The notes under the pieces were generated by a model. The model did no database searches. It worked only from the letters and a program-made list of their open reading frames with translations, and was not told the origin of the DNA. The position numbers and the translations under genes are program-made. From Ohtaekwangia sp966211525 (GTDB lineage: Bacteria > Bacteroidota > Bacteroidia > Cytophagales > Cyclobacteriaceae), in NCBI GenBank assembly GCA_966211525.1, contig CBIHOZ010000002.1, forward strand, positions 39,434-103,433: a stretch of DNA of 64,000 nucleotides. Reading direction: 5' to 3'. Shown piece after piece: positions 62,329-64,000 of this stretch (the first letter of the stretch is position 1; every line of letters starts with the position of its first letter).

Positions 62329-63401
62329 AGCGGGTGCTCGTTACGCCACTCGACTGGGGCCTCGGGCACGCTACACGGTGTATACCGGTAATTCGTTTAC
62401 TGCTGAAGTATAGTTGTAAAGTATATATAGCGGGCAGCGGTGACTCGTTGTTGTTGTTACAGAAAGAATTTCCCGAGCTCCCGGCTTTTACACTTCCTGC
62501 CTATAAACCGGAATATCCTTCGCAAGGCTCGATGGTTTTTAAAATGGCAATGCAGCTTCCCCGGTTTCTCCGCGTTATACGCGCGGAGCATCGCGCAGTC
62601 GAAGAAATTGTCGCGCGTGAGCAGATTGATATTGTTATTTCGGACAATCGGTATGGATGCTGGTCATCGCAGGCGAAGAGTATATTTATAACACATCAAA
62701 GTAATATACTGATGCCGGCACGTTTCGGGTGGCTGGCGTCTTGGGTACGGAATGCAAATCACCGGATGATGCGAAAGTTTTCCGTGTGCTGGATCCCTGA
62801 CAGGCCAGGCGAAGATAGTATAGCAGGAGACCTGATCTCGTTTGGGACATTTGATGACACAATATCTCATGCCTATATAGGACCACTGTCGCGATTTATA
62901 CCTTCCGGCAATCGTACGAAAGAGTATGACTTACTCTGTGTTTTTTCAGGTCCCGAGCCGCAGCGATCGATACTGGAAAACATTGTGGTGCGGCAGGTGA
63001 ACAGGACAACATTAAAGACGTTGATGGTGCGTGGACTTCCCGGAAATATACCGGCTGTTCCATTGGATACGCATGCGACTGTAGTGCCTTTCATGAACAG
63101 TGAAGCCTTACAACGCGCCATAGAAAGTTCAGCGTGTATACTCGCGCGCAGTGGCTTCAGTACGGTAATGGACTTAACGCGATTGGGCGGGCATGTCATT
63201 TTTATACCTACGCCCGGACAAACCGAGCAGGAGTATCTGGCGCAGCGGCTGATGCAAAAAGGTATTGCATACGCCACAACACAAAGTATATTTGATTTAC
63301 CAACGGCTTTGGAGAAAGCGAAACAGCTAAACGGTTTTACGTCAGGTAAGGAAGATAACCATTTGCTGGAAGAAGCCGTAACTAGCATATTGCAGACATG
63401 A
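62325..63401 (+). CDS. GT-B-fold glycosyltransferase (UGT/MurG-like)
   Basis: A 358-aa protein of the family seen in Bacteroidota as 'glycosyltransferase, UDP-GlcNAc:LPS-type'. The N-terminal half has the MurG-like opening LVTPLDWGLGHATRCIPVIR and DIVISDNRYGCWS near 102; the C-terminal half has a sugar-nucleotide motif SACILARSGFSTVMDLTRLGGHVIFIPTPGQTEQ near 266-299. The acceptor is unknown. Overlapping neighbours (a deacetylase and a lipid kinase) suggest work on a lipid-linked surface glycan. Confidence 0.82.
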   Translation: MKRVLVTPLDWGLGHATRCIPVIRLLLKYSCKVYIAGSGDSLLLLQKEFPELPAFTLPAYKPEYPSQGSMVFKMAMQLPRFLRVIRAEHRAVEEIVAREQIDIVISDNRYGCWSSQAKSIFITHQSNILMPARFGWLASWVRNANHRMMRKFSVCWIPDRPGEDSIAGDLISFGTFDDTISHAYIGPLSRFIPSGNRTKEYDLLCVFSGPEPQRSILENIVVRQVNRTTLKTLMVRGLPGNIPAVPLDTHATVVPFMNSEALQRAIESSACILARSGFSTVMDLTRLGGHVIFIPTPGQTEQEYLAQRLMQKGIAYATTQSIFDLPTALEKAKQLNGFTSGKEDNHLLEEAVTSILQT

Positions 63402-63745
63402 GTGCATTTATACGAAGCTTTGGTTATGCGATACGCGGCATTGCAGCGGCTGTACGCGAACAACGGAATATCAAGATTCTGTTTGGTATAGCTTTGTGTG
63501 TTATTGTCGCGGGTTTGTATTTTCAGGTAACGGGTACCGAGTGGTGTATACTGCTACTTTGTATAGGTGTTGTTACCGGTAGCGAAATGCTAAACTCGTC
63601 TATTGAAAATCTGGTTGACCTCGTTACACGCGAGCGTATGCCGTTGGCAGGTAAGATAAAAGATATAGCTGCGGGAGCGGTGTTATTGTTGTCGATTATG
63701 TCACTCATCATTGGGGCGATTATCTTTTGGCCCTATATTTTTTAG
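63398..63745 (+). CDS. dgkA: Diacylglycerol kinase family (DgkA-type) membrane kinase
   Basis: A 115-aa integral membrane kinase of the DgkA family with three helices. The conserved active-site block SEMLNSSIENLVDLV near 62-76 and KDIAAGAVLLLSIM near 88-101 are both present. In Bacteroidota and Gram-positives such kinases often phosphorylate undecaprenol rather than diacylglycerol; the sequence does not decide. It overlaps the GT gene by four bases and ends the operon. Confidence 0.88.
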   Translation: MSAFIRSFGYAIRGIAAAVREQRNIKILFGIALCVIVAGLYFQVTGTEWCILLLCIGVVTGSEMLNSSIENLVDLVTRERMPLAGKIKDIAAGAVLLLSIMSLIIGAIIFWPYIF

Positions 63746-63890
63746 GCTCGCAGAAGGAGCGGATATGCGCAGATTTGATTTCACTTTCCTTCTTTGATTT
63801 TCTTTCAAGAGGACAAGTCTGCAATCACTGCATTTTATCTGATGTCTTTTATGTATTTATCTGCGGAAAATCTGCGAGTTCTGCGGGCGA
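63746..63890. repeat. Word repeat, family W5 (ATCTGCGG / CCGCAGAT)
   Basis: The left part CGCAGAAGGAGCGGATATGCG runs in one sense. The right part TATTTATCTGCGG, AAAATCTGCGAGTTCTGCGGGC (63852-63888) runs in the other. The right part is nearly identical to 15066-15105. The 255 bases after dgkA hold this repeat and then a presumed promoter for the next gene. Confidence 0.65.
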
Positions 63891-63972
63891 CCACACTCCA
63901 TGAACATGGGGTCATACATATCCTTTCCAACCAATTTACCGTTAAGGTTGTCTGAATACGAAAGACCCTTAT

Positions 63973-64000
63973 ATGAAATCGAAATACCCTTTAACCCGTT
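63973..64000 (+). CDS. Possible start of a further gene, cut by the window edge
   Basis: ATG at 63973 opens an in-frame basic start (MKSKYPLTR) that runs off the edge. Too little is visible for a product, and it is reported only because it is well placed after the repeat. Confidence 0.3.

Noticed and set aside
62873..63463. 196-codon minus-strand open frame across the GT-B and dgkA genes
   Set aside because: Antisense to two well-supported overlapping genes; Cys- and Ser-rich shadow composition.
1..64000. CRISPR array, prophage or transposase
   Set aside because: No regularly spaced identical repeats, no integrase, transposase, capsid or portal-like protein seen on either strand.

Overview
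The window is a stretch of a Bacteroidota chromosome, most likely order Cytophagales. The evidence is two SusC/SusD outer-membrane pairs, a PorX response regulator, an LpxC-FabZ fusion, DUF3822, DUF4296 and DUF1573 families, lipoproteins with acidic residues after the lipidated Cys, and promoters of the TTTG / TAnnTTTG type. There is no rRNA, no complete tRNA, no CRISPR array, no integrase or transposase, and no phage gene. Species cannot be named from the sequence alone.

Layout. Positions 1-9 kb: a left-truncated FAD amine oxidase, pyrE, two Nudix hydrolases, coaD, DUF3822, DUF1573, DUF423, a YggS-type PLP protein, then a GH3 amido synthetase overlapping a LysE exporter. 9-15 kb: a reduced Bat set (DUF58, BatD-like, BatA) and a DUF4296-mutS2 pair. 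15-21 kb: a lipoprotein, a lone ABC ATPase, lpxA, lpxC/fabZ, lpxD and an HD hydrolase. 21-25 kb: porX-tsaE-ald and a secreted protein. 25-34.7 kb: valS, a YefM/YoeB toxin-antitoxin pair, an RsmF-like methyltransferase, fahA with a membrane protein and a flavin reductase, and a choice-of-anchor I lipoprotein. 35-57 kb: a rhamnose-type locus, lutABC, rhaM, a sialate O-acetylesterase-like enzyme, a GH106 rhamnosidase and two SusCD pairs that face each other across a 3.8-kb AT-richer accessory segment. 57-64 kb: small hypotheticals, ruvC, a GT2 transferase, and a tightly overlapping PP2C phosphatase, polysaccharide deacetylase, GT-B and diacylglycerol kinase operon.

How the genes work together. 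The 35-57 kb block reads as one carbohydrate locus. The SusCD pairs import oligosaccharide, GH106 and the esterase trim it, RhaM interconverts rhamnose anomers, and LutABC can oxidise the lactate expected from rhamnose by way of lactaldehyde. The two susC promoters share an 18/12-bp palindrome and a second conserved block at the same distance, which points to one regulator acting on both.

Most unusual signals. (1) The tetramer TATA is favoured across codon junctions throughout the core genes: Ile is mostly ATA after codons ending in T and mostly ATT/ATC otherwise. (2) Intergenic gaps carry five families of degenerate, inverted 'word' repeats, one nested inside another. (3) A 160-bp diverged direct duplication holds a susD 3' end, a terminator and a tRNA T-arm-like piece, and it flanks an inserted peptidase gene. 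(4) The 3' third of valS changes abruptly in base composition.
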